A DNA stretch of 64,000 bases from Methylovorus sp. MM2. GTDB lineage: Bacteria; Pseudomonadota; Gammaproteobacteria; Burkholderiales; Methylophilaceae. Positions within the stretch are counted from its first letter, which is position 1. Every line of letters begins with the position of its first letter. Below the pieces are notes generated by a model, which was given only the letters and a program-made list of their open reading frames with translations, was not told the origin of the DNA and searched no databases. A program made the position numbers and the translations under genes. The stretch covers positions 1,471,726 to 1,535,725 of the forward strand of contig NZ_LXUF01000001.1 of NCBI RefSeq assembly GCF_001648895.1. The letters are read 5' to 3'. Positions 8,160 through 18,808 of the stretch are shown one piece after another.

Positions 8160-9968
8160 TTAGTCTTTTGAAGCACGTTTGCGCTCATGCTCAAGCAAGA
8201 AGCGCTTACGGATACGAATAGACTTTGGTGTCAATTCCACCAACTCGTCATCATCGATAAATTCAACAGCTGATTCAAGCGTCAACTGAACTGCAGGCAC
8301 TAAGCGCACAGCTTCATCAGTACCAGATGCACGTACGTTAGTCAGTTGCTTACCTTTGATCGGGTTAACGATCAAATCGTTATCACGACTATGGATACCG
8401 ATGACCATACCTTCATAGAGACGATCACCTGGTACGGCGTACATACGGCCACGATCTTGCAGCTTCCATAAGGCATAAGCAACGGCTTCACCTTGTTCAG
8501 ATGAGATCAGTACGCCATTACGACGACCCGGCATATCGGCTTTCACTGGTGCGTATTCATCAAAGATGTGCGCCATCAAGCCTGTACCGCGTGTCAATGT
8601 CAGGAACTCACTTTGGAAACCGATCAAGCCACGTGCTGGAATCTTATATTCCAAACGCGTACGGCCATTACCGTCTGACTCCATGTTCTGTAACTCACCA
8701 CGGCGGCGGCCCAATTCTTCCATCACAGCGCCTTGTGTATCATCTTCAAGATCCACTGTCAGAATCTCGTATGGCTCACACTTCTCGCCATCGATTTCAC
8801 GATAAACCACACGTGGCTTACCCACTGCGATCTCAAATCCTTCACGACGCATATTTTCCAGCAGAATCGTTAAGTGCAACTCACCACGCCCTGAAACACG
8901 GAACACGTCAGCATCTTGTGTATCTTCAACACGCAATGCTACGTTAACCAATAATTCTTTAGTCAAACGGTCACGAATCTGGCGGCTGGTGATGAATTTA
9001 CCTTCTGTACCAGCTAATGGTGACGAATTGACCATAAAGTCCATCGTCAATGTCGGCTCATCCACACCTAGGATCGGCATGCCAACTGGATTGTCACGAT
9101 CTGTGATGGTGACACCGATACCAATCTCTTCAATACCGGAGATGATCACGATATCGCCAGCTTCAGCTTCTTCAACTGGCACGCGTTCCAGACCACGGAA
9201 ACCTAATACCTGATTGATACGGCCTTGGCCTGTTTGTTTGTCACCGGTCATTACAGCAACGGTTTGACCTGGCTTGATACGGCCATTCCATACACGACCA
9301 ACGCCAAGACGACCAGTGTAGCTTGAGTAGTCAAGTGCAGAGACTTGTAGTTGTAAAGGTGCATCGCTATCGCCGGCTGGTGGCTGCACATGTTTCAATA
9401 TAGTCTCAAACAATGGGCGCATGGTGTCAGATTCTGTTTTCAAATCCAAAGTCGCGTAACCATTCAATGCTGAAGCATAAACAACCGGGAAATCGAGTTG
9501 TTCGTCTGTAGCACCAAGATTAGCGAACAAGTCGAATGTGTGATTGATCACCCAATCGGTACGCGCACCCGGACGGTCTACCTTATTGATCACGACGATA
9601 GGCTTAAGACCTAGCGCCAAAGCTTTTTTGGTCACGAAACGTGTTTGCGGCATTGGGCCTTCAACCGCATCAACCAGCAATACAACGCCATCTACCATAC
9701 CTAATACGCGCTCTACTTCTCCACCGAAGTCGGCATGGCCTGGCGTATCCACGATATTAATATGTGTGCCTTCAAAGTTCACCGCGGTATTCTTCGCAAG
9801 AATAGTAATGCCGCGTTCTTTTTCAAGATCGTTGGAGTCCATCACGCGCTCGGTGACGGCTTGGTGGGATGCAAAAGTGCCCGCTTGTTGCAAGAGTTTA
9901 TCCACCATGGTGGTTTTGCCGTGGTCAACGTGAGCGATGATGGCAATGTTTCGAAGGTTGCGCGACAT
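8160..9968 (-). CDS. typA: Ribosome-associated GTPase TypA/BipA
   Basis: TypA is a translational GTPase of the EF-G/LepA group that helps large-subunit assembly, particularly in the cold. All G motifs are present: AHVDHGKTT (G1, residue 12), ERGITI (G2), DTPGHADF (G3) and NKVDRPGA (G4). The C-terminal domain unique to BipA follows; motifs such as [19 protein letters not shown] and [11 protein letters not shown] are clear. The 602-residue length is standard. It is followed by a shared terminator and diverges from the rhlE pair, another cold-linked ribosome function. Confidence 0.98.
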   Translation of the reverse strand: MSRNLRNIAIIAHVDHGKTTMVDKLLQQAGTFASHQAVTERVMDSNDLEKERGITILAKNTAVNFEGTHINIVDTPGHADFGGEVERVLGMVDGVVLLVDAVEGPMPQTRFVTKKALALGLKPIVVINKVDRPGARTDWVINHTFDLFANLGATDEQLDFPVVYASALNGYATLDLKTESDTMRPLFETILKHVQPPAGDSDAPLQLQVSALDYSSYTGRLGVGRVWNGRIKPGQTVAVMTGDKQTGQGRINQVLGFRGLERVPVEEAEAGDIVIISGIEEIGIGVTITDRDNPVGMPILGVDEPTLTMDFMVNSSPLAGTEGKFITSRQIRDRLTKELLVNVALRVEDTQDADVFRVSGRGELHLTILLENMRREGFEIAVGKPRVVYREIDGEKCEPYEILTVDLEDDTQGAVMEELGRRRGELQNMESDGNGRTRLEYKIPARGLIGFQSEFLTLTRGTGLMAHIFDEYAPVKADMPGRRNGVLISSEQGEAVAYALWKLQDRGRMYAVPGDRLYEGMVIGIHSRDNDLIVNPIKGKQLTNVRASGTDEAVRLVPAVQLTLESAVEFIDDDELVELTPKSIRIRKRFLLEHERKRASKD

Positions 9969-10017
9969 GTGTATTTAAGCCGATTCGTTAAAAGGGCGCG
10001 ATTTTAACACAAAACCT

Positions 10018-10045
10018 TTGACAAAATGAGGACAATCTATATACT
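10018..10045 (+). promoter_or_regulatory. Sigma-70 promoter for the rhlE pair
   Basis: A perfect -35 hexamer TTGACA (10018-10023) and a -10 hexamer TATACT (10040-10045) are 16 bases apart. Transcription would start near 10052, giving a leader of about 265 bases before the GTG of rhlE. Confidence 0.75.
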
Positions 10046-10153
10046 GCGCGCTTCGGTTACTTTATTAAGCCCTGTTTTTGCAGGTGCTGAACTAGCCGAG
10101 ATTCATCGCCCTAGCCCTCTCGAAGCCCATTGCATTTTTGTGGCTCTCTAGTT

Positions 10154-10191
10154 TTTTACCGGTTAGTGGCTATGCCCGTGCGCCGGTAAAA
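10154..10191 (+). promoter_or_regulatory. 9-bp inverted repeat in the rhlE leader
   Basis: TTTTACCGG (10154-10162) pairs perfectly with CCGGTAAAA (10183-10191) across a 20-base loop. A second small stem, TTCAAC with GTTGAA, lies at 10244-10260. Together they suggest a folded leader RNA. Confidence 0.5.
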
Positions 10192-10296
10192 TGCCTACGA
10201 AATATTTCGATTAAGAATTTTCATGGTTTGCGCCTTATGTTGTTTCAACTTGATGTTGAACACATGATTGCGTCCGCTTGCGCCCTTTTAGTAGTT

Positions 10297-10313
10297 TTTC
10301 CTTGAAAGGGAAA
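10297..10313 (+). promoter_or_regulatory. Hairpin covering the rhlE ribosome binding site
   Basis: TTTCCTT (10297-10303) can pair with AGGGAAA (10307-10313) across a GAA loop, with one G-T wobble. The right arm contains the Shine-Dalgarno sequence AAAGGGA, two bases before the GTG start. The stem would hide the ribosome binding site and is weak enough to be opened by heat, a helicase or the ribosome itself. Confidence 0.45.
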
Positions 10314-10315
10314 TT

Positions 10316-11773
10316 GTGTCTTTAGAAACTCCTAGCGTTACCCCTACATCTGATTTTGATAATCTGAATCTGAACCCTGCTATCCTCCGCGCTTTAGCCG
10401 AGGCAGGTTATAACAGCCCTACACCTATTCAAGCACAAGCGATCCCTGTTGTGCTTGAAGGCCACGATTTGATGGCTTCTGCACAAACAGGCACTGGTAA
10501 GACAGCAGCCTTTACACTTCCAGCCTTGAATCTGCTGGCAACACCTCACGCATCCAAGAGCCGTGGCCCACGTATCATGGTATTGGTACCGACACGTGAA
10601 CTGGCTGCACAAGTAAACGAAGCTGCACGTAAATATGGTAAGTTCTTGCGCGCACGCACTGTCAGTATCGTTGGTGGTATGCCTTACCCATTGCAAAACA
10701 AGTTACTGTCACAACCATTAGATATCTTGGTTGCGACACCTGGCCGTTTGCTTGATCACATGGAACGTGGTCGTATCGATATGTCCCGTTTGCAAATGCT
10801 GATTCTGGATGAAGCTGATCGTATGCTGGATATGGGCTTCATGCCAGATATCGAACGCATCTCTGCTGCATTGCCAAAAGAGCGCCAAACATTGATGTTC
10901 TCAGCGACTTTTGAAGGTGCTATCGCAAATATCGCGAAAAGCCTGCTGAAATCACCTAAAGTCATTCAGATCGCTGCACAAAAAGAAAAACATGCGAACA
11001 TCGAACAACGTTTGCATTTCGTTGATGACATGAATCACAAGAACAAACTGCTTGAGCATCTTTTGATTGCGCCTGAAGTAAACCAAGTGATCGTATTCAC
11101 ATCAACAAAACGTCATGCTGATTTATTAGCTGAAGACTTATATGCAGCTGGTCACAAGACTGCTGCATTACACGGTGACATGACACAAGGTGCGCGTAAC
11201 CGCACATTGACTAAACTGCGTCATGGCGATGTGAAGGTACTGGTTGCAACTGACGTTGCTGCGCGTGGTATCGACGTACATGGCATCACACATGTGATCA
11301 ATTATGACCTACCTAAATTCGCAGAAGACTATGTGCACCGTATCGGCCGTACAGGTCGTGCTGGTAACACTGGCACTGCTGTTTCTTTCGCTTCACACGC
11401 TGATCGTCATCAAGTACGTAAGATCGAGCAATTCACAGGTCAACGTCTTGAGCCTTCAGTAATCGAAGGGTTTGAGCCTAAACGCCCTGCCCCACGTGCT
11501 GATGCGCCAGCTGGTCGTCGTCCATCGTCATCCAATAACAATCGTAATGCGCGCCCTGGTCAACGTCCTGGCAGCAATGCTGGTGGTTATAAGTCTGGTG
11601 CGCCAAGCACTGGTGGCTATCGCGGTGACAGCAATCGCGAAGGTAATCGTGCAGATGGCAACCGTGGCAATAGCAACGGTAACCGTCATAATGAAAACCG
11701 TGGCAACACAGTAGCAAACGGCAACCCACGTAATGCTGACCGTGCTGCAAGACGTCCACGCACCTTTGCATAA
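10316..11773 (+). CDS. rhlE: DEAD-box RNA helicase, RhlE type
   Basis: This ATP-dependent RNA helicase remodels structured RNA, probably in ribosome assembly or mRNA decay. Motifs in order are a Q motif with [11 protein letters not shown] (near residue 35), AQTGTGKT (57), [21 protein letters not shown] (near 166), [15 protein letters not shown] and [10 protein letters not shown] (near 345). After about residue 385 the tail is low-complexity, rich in Arg, Asn and Gly, as in RhlE proteins that bind RNA nonspecifically. The start is GTG with AAAGGGA seven bases upstream. A second helicase gene follows after only eight bases. Confidence 0.95.
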   Translation: MSLETPSVTPTSDFDNLNLNPAILRALAEAGYNSPTPIQAQAIPVVLEGHDLMASAQTGTGKTAAFTLPALNLLATPHASKSRGPRIMVLVPTRELAAQVNEAARKYGKFLRARTVSIVGGMPYPLQNKLLSQPLDILVATPGRLLDHMERGRIDMSRLQMLILDEADRMLDMGFMPDIERISAALPKERQTLMFSATFEGAIANIAKSLLKSPKVIQIAAQKEKHANIEQRLHFVDDMNHKNKLLEHLLIAPEVNQVIVFTSTKRHADLLAEDLYAAGHKTAALHGDMTQGARNRTLTKLRHGDVKVLVATDVAARGIDVHGITHVINYDLPKFAEDYVHRIGRTGRAGNTGTAVSFASHADRHQVRKIEQFTGQRLEPSVIEGFEPKRPAPRADAPAGRRPSSSNNNRNARPGQRPGSNAGGYKSGAPSTGGYRGDSNREGNRADGNRGNSNGNRHNENRGNTVANGNPRNADRAARRPRTFA

Positions 11774-11781
11774 TTAATAAC

Positions 11782-13152
11782 GTGACGACAGATAACATCA
11801 GTTTTTCTGACTTGGGGTTAGCGCCCGAGATACTTAAGGCGCTAACTGAGTTCGGTTATACCAAACCCACACCGATTCAAGCGCAAGCCATTCCGGTTGC
11901 ACTTGCTGGTGGCGATTTGATGGCAGGTGCGCAAACAGGCACTGGTAAGACTGCGGCTTTTGCTTTGCCATTGCTGCAAAAGATATTACCGCTTGCCAGT
12001 TCAAGCGCATCACCTGCGCGCCACCCGGTGCGAGCGTTGATTTTGACGCCAACACGGGAACTGGCGATACAGGTAGAGGAAAGCGTAAAAGTATATGCAA
12101 AACATACCGCTTTGCGCTCTCTTGTAGTCTTTGGTGGTGTCGATATCAGAACGCAAAAACCTGAGCTGATGAAAGGCGTGGAGGTGCTGGTGGCAACACC
12201 AGGCCGCCTGCTTGACCATATCGAGCAACGTACTGTGCAGTTAGGCCAAGTGCAGATGCTTGTGCTTGATGAAGCGGATCGTATGCTGGATATGGGCTTC
12301 ATGCCAGACCTAAAGCGTATCTTGGCTTTGCTGCCGAAACAACGCCAGAACCTGATGTTCTCTGCAACGTTTTCAACTGAGATCAAGAAGCTTTCCGAAG
12401 AGTTCTTGACCAACCCAACATTAATTGAAGTTGCCCGCAGTAACGCGACTTCAGACAACGTAACGCAAAAAGTCTACCTAGTAGATGCAGAAAGCAAACA
12501 TGCATTGCTTTCTCAAATACTGCGGGATAGCAAAGACGAACAGGCGATTGTATTCACCAAAACCAAATTAACGGCAAGCCGCTTGGCACGTTTATTGGTC
12601 CGTGATGGCGTCTCTGCAGATGCGATCCATGGTGATAAATCACAACAGGAACGTATGCAGGCACTTGATGCCTTCAAACAGGGCAAGCTCAAAGCCTTGG
12701 TCGCTACAGATGTAGCAGCCAGAGGTCTGGATATTGACCAGTTACCCATGGTTATCAACTACGAATTGCCAAGCACACCTGAAGATTACGTGCATCGCAT
12801 TGGCCGAACAGGTCGCGCAGGCGCATCAGGTATTGCGATATCGCTCGTATCGCCCGCTGAAGAAAAGTACCTGAAAGAGATCGAAAAGCTGATCAAGCGT
12901 GAGATCGTCCAGGAAAAATCAACTCTGGAGCAGGCATCCAAACCACGCCGCACGGAAAGTGTGCCTAAAGAGAAGGATGCTTCGGCCCGTCCGATTCCAC
13001 AACGAAAGAAACCTGCAACAGATACGTGGTTCGATAAACCCTATGAACCTGCTGCTGCATTCGTGGAACGTAGGCAAATACCACGCTCTGGCATCAATAA
13101 ACCAAAGCGTGAGATCGCAGCACTATTAGGTGGGTTGCAACGTAAAGATTAA
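11782..13152 (+). CDS. Second DEAD-box RNA helicase, RhlE type
   Basis: This is a 456-residue paralogue of the preceding helicase with the same motif set: [58 protein letters not shown] and [13 protein letters not shown]. The tail (from about residue 380) is different: basic and charged, ending with a segment around [17 protein letters not shown]. It starts at GTG eight bases after the rhlE stop with no clear Shine-Dalgarno, which suggests re-initiation or coupling. It converges on the truncated haemoglobin gene with only five bases between stops. Confidence 0.93.
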   Translation: MTTDNISFSDLGLAPEILKALTEFGYTKPTPIQAQAIPVALAGGDLMAGAQTGTGKTAAFALPLLQKILPLASSSASPARHPVRALILTPTRELAIQVEESVKVYAKHTALRSLVVFGGVDIRTQKPELMKGVEVLVATPGRLLDHIEQRTVQLGQVQMLVLDEADRMLDMGFMPDLKRILALLPKQRQNLMFSATFSTEIKKLSEEFLTNPTLIEVARSNATSDNVTQKVYLVDAESKHALLSQILRDSKDEQAIVFTKTKLTASRLARLLVRDGVSADAIHGDKSQQERMQALDAFKQGKLKALVATDVAARGLDIDQLPMVINYELPSTPEDYVHRIGRTGRAGASGIAISLVSPAEEKYLKEIEKLIKREIVQEKSTLEQASKPRRTESVPKEKDASARPIPQRKKPATDTWFDKPYEPAAAFVERRQIPRSGINKPKREIAALLGGLQRKD

Positions 13153-13157
13153 TAGCG

Positions 13158-13571
13158 CTAACCTGGCCGATTACGCATAAAATCTGCGACGCCCCACAAG
13201 GCTTCGGCCAGTTTCACTGTAACAGGCTCTTCGATCTGTAATAGGTGCATCGCACGCACCATGCAATACATCCATTGATCCCGCTCTGATTCACCAATCT
13301 CAAATGGCATATGCCTCGCGCGCAAACGGGGATGCCCATAACGCTCGATATAGAGCTGCGGCCCACCCGTCCAACCTGTCAGATACATAAAGAGCTTTTC
13401 ACGTGATGCAGTCAGGTCTGCGGGATGTAACGCCCTGACGCCCTCAGCTTTAACGTCAGTATCCATCACATCGTAAAAATGCTCTACTAGGGCACGTATC
13501 TGCTCAACCCCACCCAATAGCTCAAAAAAGGTCTTAGTGCTGCTGCCGGGCTCGCCAATCTTGTTAAGCAT
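13158..13571 (-). CDS. Group II truncated haemoglobin
   Basis: The 137-residue haem protein matches the trHb2/YjbI group: FELLGGVEQIRALVEHFYDVMD near the N-terminus, LHPADLTASREKLFMYLTGW, and the proximal His in RARHMPFEIG (near residue 84), followed by the conserved Trp in ERDQWMYCM. Members bind O2 or NO and are linked to nitrosative or oxidative stress. It lies two bases after purT on the same strand, so it is probably co-transcribed with it. No ligand or reductase partner is visible nearby. Confidence 0.93.
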   Translation of the reverse strand: MLNKIGEPGSSTKTFFELLGGVEQIRALVEHFYDVMDTDVKAEGVRALHPADLTASREKLFMYLTGWTGGPQLYIERYGHPRLRARHMPFEIGESERDQWMYCMVRAMHLLQIEEPVTVKLAEALWGVADFMRNRPG

Positions 13572-13573
13572 GC

Positions 13574-14773
13574 TTAAACGGTGATCGGCTTGACTAAACT
13601 CGCCGCCTTTTTTGCCCGTTGACGCGCTTCATCGGTATCATCTGCGATTGCCAGTGCAACCCCCATACGGCGGTGTACAAATGACTCAGGTTTGCCAAAC
13701 AAGCGGATATCTGCCTCTGGCACAGACAAAGCGGCCTCTAGCCCTTCGTAAATCAGATTAGCGCTATCAACACCGCCATAGATCACAGCGCTGGCACCAG
13801 GCGACTTCAAGCTGACATCCACAGGCAAACCAAGAATCGCACGCGCATGTAACTCGAACTCATTAAAGCGCTGGCTTGCCATGGTGACCATGCCGGTATC
13901 GTGCGGACGTGGGCTAACCTCGGAGAACCAGACCTTATCCCCTTTAACGAACAGCTCTACACCAAATAATCCCAAACCACCCAGATTATCCGTCACAGCT
14001 TTGGCAATGCGTTGTGCTTCTTTTAGCGCCGCAGGGTTCATCGCTTGTGGTTGCCAGCTCTCGACATAATCGCCTTTTTCTTGCACATGACCGATGGGTT
14101 CGCAAAAATGGGTTTCCACCTCACCGCTAACATTCTTGGCCCGCACAGTCAGCAGCGTGATCTCATAATCAAAATCTATCTGGCCTTCTACAATGACAAC
14201 ACCTTGATTAACGCGCCCGCCAGTGGCTGCATAATCCCAGGCTTCTGCAACCTGTTTGGCCGAAGTAATACGCGACTGCCCCTTACCTGATGAAGACATC
14301 GTAGGCTTGATAAAACAGGGATAGCCAATACCGGCATCTATTGCTTGCTGCAAAGATTCACGACTATTGGCAAATGCATAAGCGGAGGTTGGCAAAGCTA
14401 GGGTTTCTGCAGCAAGGCGACGAATACCCTCGCGATTCATGGTCAACTGTACGGCTTTCACGGTAGGCACGACCTTTGCCAAACCCTGCTCTTCAATTTC
14501 TTCAAGTGCAGCGGTATTGAGCGCCTCGATTTCGGGCACAATCAGATGCGGCTGCTCTTTTTCAACAAGGGCTCGCAATGCCTGACCATCCGTCATATCA
14601 ATCACATATGCGCGGTGTGCAACCTGATGCCCAGGGGCGTTGGCGTAACGATCGACCGCGATCACCTCAACGCCAAGGCGCTGGAGCGCGATAATGACCT
14701 CCTTACCCAGTTCACCGCTACCTAATAGCATCACGCGGGTAGCGCTAGGACTTAAAGGGGTACCAATACTCAT
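13574..14773 (-). CDS. purT: Formate-dependent GAR transformylase PurT
   Basis: PurT makes formylglycinamide ribonucleotide from glycinamide ribonucleotide, formate and ATP in purine synthesis. It is an ATP-grasp enzyme. Visible motifs are [12 protein letters not shown] (N-terminal dinucleotide-like fold), [19 protein letters not shown] (ATP-binding loop), [13 protein letters not shown] and AVIYGG. I chose the ATG at 14773 (399 residues) over the longer frame to 14851: it has GGAG five to eight bases upstream and the size matches the family. The formate dependence suits a C1-metabolising organism, but that is not proof. Confidence 0.96.
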   Translation of the reverse strand: MSIGTPLSPSATRVMLLGSGELGKEVIIALQRLGVEVIAVDRYANAPGHQVAHRAYVIDMTDGQALRALVEKEQPHLIVPEIEALNTAALEEIEEQGLAKVVPTVKAVQLTMNREGIRRLAAETLALPTSAYAFANSRESLQQAIDAGIGYPCFIKPTMSSSGKGQSRITSAKQVAEAWDYAATGGRVNQGVVIVEGQIDFDYEITLLTVRAKNVSGEVETHFCEPIGHVQEKGDYVESWQPQAMNPAALKEAQRIAKAVTDNLGGLGLFGVELFVKGDKVWFSEVSPRPHDTGMVTMASQRFNEFELHARAILGLPVDVSLKSPGASAVIYGGVDSANLIYEGLEAALSVPEADIRLFGKPESFVHRRMGVALAIADDTDEARQRAKKAASLVKPITV

Positions 14774-14913
14774 ACTCACTCCGCATAAAATCTGAATAAT
14801 CCTGTTAATGATTTTATCATGCGGAGCCGTGATGACATCAGCCATGTTCATGACTAATGCGTAGATAAGAGATTTATTGCTAAGAATTTATTACTAGGAG
14901 AGGGTAAAGCTAA

Positions 14914-16365
14914 TTAAGCTTTTATACCGTGCTTTTCCATGCGGTATCGCATCGCCATACGCGTGATACCTAGCTGTCTCGCAGCTTCAGAGACGTTATT
15001 GGATGACTGCTTGAGCGCATTTTCAATCAGCATTTTTTCAGCAACATCCAAAGTCACCCGTGCGTCAGAGGCAGTAGCAGAAAACTCCATTCCGGCCATC
15101 ATAGCCGGATTATTGCTTAACAAAGGTAAGGCAAGATCGCGCGCTGTGATCTCATCTCCGGCACTCAGCAGGACAGCCCTGCTAATCTGGTGACGAAGCT
15201 CACGTACGTTACCAGGCCAGTCATAGCGCCTGATCATGTCAATAGCATCTGCAGAAAACTTGCGCTTAGGGAGTCCATAGCGACGTTCAGTCTGCATGGC
15301 GAAATGTCGGCTTAGCATGACGGCATCATCGTTGCGTTCACGCAATGGTGGCATCATAATGGTCAGTACATTTAATCGATAATACAAATCCGAGCGGAAA
15401 CGCCCTTCTAGTACCATCTCATGCAAATCACGATTAGTCGCCGCAACAAATCTGGCATGCACAGGACGTTCTTTGGTAGAACCTACACGTCTGACCATAC
15501 GACGCTCCAGCACATTCAATAACTTTGCCTGCAACACCAAAGGCAATTCACCTATCTCATCAAGAAACAAGGTGCCATCTTCTGCGGCTTCAATCAAGCC
15601 GGAGCGTGTACCTTGCGCACTGGTAAAAGCGCCTTTTTCGTGACCAAAAAGTTCACTTTCAATTAACTCTGCTGGTAATGAAGCGCAATCTACATGCACA
15701 AATGGGCGATCACTGTTTGCGCATGACTGATGCAGCAAGCGTGCAGCGACATCTTTACCTGTCCCTGTTTCACCATTGATCAGCACCGTAGGCGGGACCG
15801 ATTCACCAATCGCCACTAACTGTGCGATTCGGCCAACCTGCATACGAACACTAAGCATAGCCGGGCTTTCACCGACCATTTCAACACCCTCTGTTTCATG
15901 CGCATTACGCTGTCTGGAATAATCAAGCTGATGCTTAAGTTTAGAAGATACTTCTGCTTTTTTGATCGCCAGCAATAACTCTTCAAGATCCACTGGTTTT
16001 TTCAGGTAATCAGTCGCGCCCTGCTTCATTGCATTGACGGCATCGCTTACTTCACCAAAAGCAGTCATCACAATAACCGCGATGCCTTTTGCAATAAATT
16101 CAGCTAATAGATCAAGTCCATTTCCATCCGGCAATCGCATATCAAGCAATGCGATATCAGGCATGAATTGGCGTGCCAAGGCACGCCCATCCAAAATACT
16201 TTCTGCATGTTCACAATCGTAACCGGCTTTTTGCAAACGCTTGGATACTGCCCGTGCAAAGAGAATTTCGTCTTCAACTAGCAAGATGCGTACTTGTTGA
16301 CTCATGGAATCAAAAGTCTGCTCTTTATCTTGTATAGATAGATTTTCCTGCATAGTTGAAGACAT
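14914..16365 (-). CDS. Sigma-54-dependent response regulator (NtrC family)
   Basis: The 483-residue protein has three parts. The receiver domain (about residues 25-140) has the phospho-Asp in ALLDMRLPDGNG. The AAA+ domain (about 165-400) has INGETGTGKD (Walker A) and FLDEIGELP. The C-terminal Fis-type helix-turn-helix has NNVSEAARQLGITRMAMRYR. The sigma-54 contact loop reads GAFTSA instead of GAFTGA. The start is ATG 16365; a TTG lies just before it and a further Met sits directly ahead of the receiver domain. The gene begins 18 bases after the TonB receptor stop, so they form an operon. No histidine kinase is adjacent. Confidence 0.93.
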   Translation of the reverse strand: MSSTMQENLSIQDKEQTFDSMSQQVRILLVEDEILFARAVSKRLQKAGYDCEHAESILDGRALARQFMPDIALLDMRLPDGNGLDLLAEFIAKGIAVIVMTAFGEVSDAVNAMKQGATDYLKKPVDLEELLLAIKKAEVSSKLKHQLDYSRQRNAHETEGVEMVGESPAMLSVRMQVGRIAQLVAIGESVPPTVLINGETGTGKDVAARLLHQSCANSDRPFVHVDCASLPAELIESELFGHEKGAFTSAQGTRSGLIEAAEDGTLFLDEIGELPLVLQAKLLNVLERRMVRRVGSTKERPVHARFVAATNRDLHEMVLEGRFRSDLYYRLNVLTIMMPPLRERNDDAVMLSRHFAMQTERRYGLPKRKFSADAIDMIRRYDWPGNVRELRHQISRAVLLSAGDEITARDLALPLLSNNPAMMAGMEFSATASDARVTLDVAEKMLIENALKQSSNNVSEAARQLGITRMAMRYRMEKHGIKA

Positions 16366-16383
16366 CAAGCTTTCTTTTACTGC

Positions 16384-18744
16384 TTAGTTCGCATCAGCAA
16401 GATTGCTGCCTTTTGCACCACCGAACTCCCAGCGGAGACCTACCCAGCCAGCGCGTGGTGCACCGGGCGCACGCAAGCTGGCACGATGGTCTTCACCACC
16501 GTCATATGTCCCATTTGCAAGGAAGAAGCTTTCACCGATCATGCCGCCGCTGTTGTACTCTTTATCGAACACGTTGACAGCTTTAGCAAATACGCTCCAG
16601 CCTTTACCTATGTTGTAGCGTGTATCAAGGTTAACGATGGTATAACCGCCAAGTTTGGCGCCTTCACCCTGGTCCTTATTGTTCTCGTTTCCACGAGCGT
16701 ATTGATCTGAGAAGAGCAGTAGGTTGGTACCTATCGTCCACTTTGGTGTTACGTCAACTTGGCCACGGAACTTGATCTGATGCTGCGGAATACCTGCCAT
16801 ATGATCGCCCTTGGTGACCTGGATCTGATCGCCGTCAGAAGAGGTATTGACCTCATTACCCAAAGCAAAATCGCTTTCATACGTTGCCTTGATATAGCTA
16901 TAGCCAGCACCCCAACTAAATATGCCTGAACGCCCGGTTAGATTTGTGTCTAGACCGATCCGCTTGGTTTTACCAACGTTATCAAAATAGCCACCTGATG
17001 CATTCGCGTAGATAAATTGTATATCGTTGAAGTTCTGAGCACGATAAACACTGGCACTCCACTTCACATCTTTAGACAAGTTGCCTCGCATACCTGCTTC
17101 GTAAGTCTTGGCTACCACCTGCTTCAAAGGCGGGTCACCTGCCATGGCATTTGGTAATTTGCATGGCACCGCAGGATTAGCACAACCAAGCTCAATAGAA
17201 GTCGGTGCACGGCTACCTTCGTTATAGGAACCATAAACTGTTAAATCCTTGGTTGGTGTGAAGTTCAGCCCAATCGCAGGGTTGATGCGGTTAAAGCTAT
17301 GAACACCCGATAAAGATTCCGGGTCACCAGTTGCTATAAGGTGGTCGCTATTATCGATCTTGGTATGGTTGTAACGACTAGACAAAGTCACATGCCAAAA
17401 CTCATTGAGTGATAAGGTATCGGTTGCGAAAAGGCTCCATGTAGTGCTTTTGCCTGTTAGTTTTACAGCACCTTCATCATCAACTAAACCAACACCATCA
17501 ACCCCTCTCGTTGCATTCAGATTGCCAAATTCGGTTAACTGATTGAATCTTGTTTTGCTGTAGTCATAACCAAAACCAGCGGTGAACTGATTCTTTTTCT
17601 GGAATAGATTTTGGTTGAACGTCATTTGCGATGTAAACCCATAACCAGTCTTCTTGGCACTGGAACGATTAAGCGCGCCTCCGCACTCATCCTCAGGGGC
17701 AGCGCTACCAGTACAGTCAGCAGTAAAAACAGCATCGTCGACATCATCATTACCATCACCATTCAAGGTTTTGGTTTTGGAGTTACGCACATAGACATTA
17801 CCACTGAACATCACGTCATCATTGAACCAATGCGCACCTGAAAGATTCAGCATGGACATCGTATTCTTGGTCTGATCCGGGCGAGTCAGGATAGTGCTAC
17901 GACCTAACGTGCGCATCATTTCAGAGGGAATAAAGCCGTTACCGATCATGTCGTTATCAGCACCGGTATAGCTTAAATCGATCTTGCTAGTTTCGTTCTG
18001 CCAACCCACCTTACCAAATAACTGGCGTACATCGGTAGGTGAATGGTCACGCCAGCCATCTTCCGTGAATGAGCTTGCAGAGAAGAAGTAGTCTACTGAG
18101 CCATCTTTAGAAACACCGCCGTACTCAGCAGAGCCAGCTTTACGACCCCATGAACCTGTATAAGCCTCAACAGCGCCGCCTTGATTGGTACGGCCACTCT
18201 TGGTTTGTAAAGAAAGTGCGCCCCCCAATGTGTTAAGCCCGAATAATGGATTCGAACCTGGAATTAAAGACATGCTCTGGATCGCATTCATTGGGATTAG
18301 ATCCCAACTCACAACATCACCGAATGGCTCATTCACACGAACGCCATCAACGAATACTGATAGACCTTGTGGTGTACCTAACAATGGGGAGGCTGAATAA
18401 CCGCGAAAAGTAATATCGGGTTGAAATGGATTGTTCTGGGTATCATTGACGCTCACCCCAGCCAGATTTTGCGTCATATAGTCAGCAATAGTCAGGCTGC
18501 CCTGATTGCGCATATCTTCGCCTTTAACGACTTGGATATTAGCGGGGATAAGCTCTAGTGGTAAACCCAAGGATTGCAATGGTGTAGTACTGATCACTTC
18601 GACTTTTTTAATTTTAATGGTGTCGGTATCAGCCTTCTTAGCATCGCCCGCCCGCTCTTCAGCAAAAGCTGCATGAGGTAGAACCGCTGCGCCCACAATA
18701 ATGGCAGCAATCGCTTTTAACCTAAACTGCGAAAAATGTTGCAT
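16384..18744 (-). CDS. TonB-dependent outer-membrane receptor
   Basis: The 786-residue receptor starts at the ATG at 18744, which has GGGAG seven bases upstream and gives a good signal peptide (cleaved near AAFA, about residue 27). The plug domain (about 45-190) contains VEVISTTPLQS, a TonB-box-like stretch, then ITFRGYSASPLLGTPQG, VFVDGVRVNEPFGDV and FGLNTLGGALSL. The rest is a 22-strand-type barrel with the closing segment GWVGLRWEF. An upstream frame to 18843 is open but precedes the predicted transcription start. The ligand is unknown; no siderophore or vitamin gene is next to it, though a cobalamin riboswitch exists elsewhere in the window. Confidence 0.93.
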   Translation of the reverse strand: MQHFSQFRLKAIAAIIVGAAVLPHAAFAEERAGDAKKADTDTIKIKKVEVISTTPLQSLGLPLELIPANIQVVKGEDMRNQGSLTIADYMTQNLAGVSVNDTQNNPFQPDITFRGYSASPLLGTPQGLSVFVDGVRVNEPFGDVVSWDLIPMNAIQSMSLIPGSNPLFGLNTLGGALSLQTKSGRTNQGGAVEAYTGSWGRKAGSAEYGGVSKDGSVDYFFSASSFTEDGWRDHSPTDVRQLFGKVGWQNETSKIDLSYTGADNDMIGNGFIPSEMMRTLGRSTILTRPDQTKNTMSMLNLSGAHWFNDDVMFSGNVYVRNSKTKTLNGDGNDDVDDAVFTADCTGSAAPEDECGGALNRSSAKKTGYGFTSQMTFNQNLFQKKNQFTAGFGYDYSKTRFNQLTEFGNLNATRGVDGVGLVDDEGAVKLTGKSTTWSLFATDTLSLNEFWHVTLSSRYNHTKIDNSDHLIATGDPESLSGVHSFNRINPAIGLNFTPTKDLTVYGSYNEGSRAPTSIELGCANPAVPCKLPNAMAGDPPLKQVVAKTYEAGMRGNLSKDVKWSASVYRAQNFNDIQFIYANASGGYFDNVGKTKRIGLDTNLTGRSGIFSWGAGYSYIKATYESDFALGNEVNTSSDGDQIQVTKGDHMAGIPQHQIKFRGQVDVTPKWTIGTNLLLFSDQYARGNENNKDQGEGAKLGGYTIVNLDTRYNIGKGWSVFAKAVNVFDKEYNSGGMIGESFFLANGTYDGGEDHRASLRAPGAPRAGWVGLRWEFGGAKGSNLADAN

Positions 18745-18793
18745 ATGAAACTCCCAGACGTATAAAAATATATTTACAACATCTGGATACATC

Positions 18794-18808
18794 TCAAGTT
18801 TCATGCCA
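18794..18808 (-). promoter_or_regulatory. Sigma-54-like -24/-12 promoter of the TonB receptor operon
   Basis: On the minus strand the sequence reads TGGCATG-AAAC-TTGA, against the consensus TGGCAYG-N4-TTGC. The GG and TTG are in register and only the -12 C is replaced by A. It would start transcription about 39 bases before the receptor ATG. A sigma-54 activator is encoded in the same operon, which supports the reading. Confidence 0.5.

Larger units (their letters stand above)
9969..10315 (+). other. Intergenic leader region of the rhlE pair (347 bases)
   Basis: No credible gene lies here. The stretch holds a strong promoter at its left end and then about 265 bases of untranslated leader before rhlE. 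Within the leader I see a 9-bp inverted repeat at 10154-10191, a 6-bp hairpin at 10244-10260 and a hairpin covering the ribosome binding site at 10297-10313. I could not place it in a known riboswitch class. A typA promoter on the minus strand must also lie here, but I see no convincing one. Confidence 0.6.

Noticed and set aside
11478-11798. Cys/His-rich minus-strand frame opposite the rhlE tail
   Set aside because: It is an artefact of the Arg/Asn/Gly-rich repeat codons of rhlE read backwards.
14774-14913. Possible purine riboswitch before purT
   Set aside because: The region lacks the paired core and loop sequences of the purine aptamer; only a normal Shine-Dalgarno is evident.
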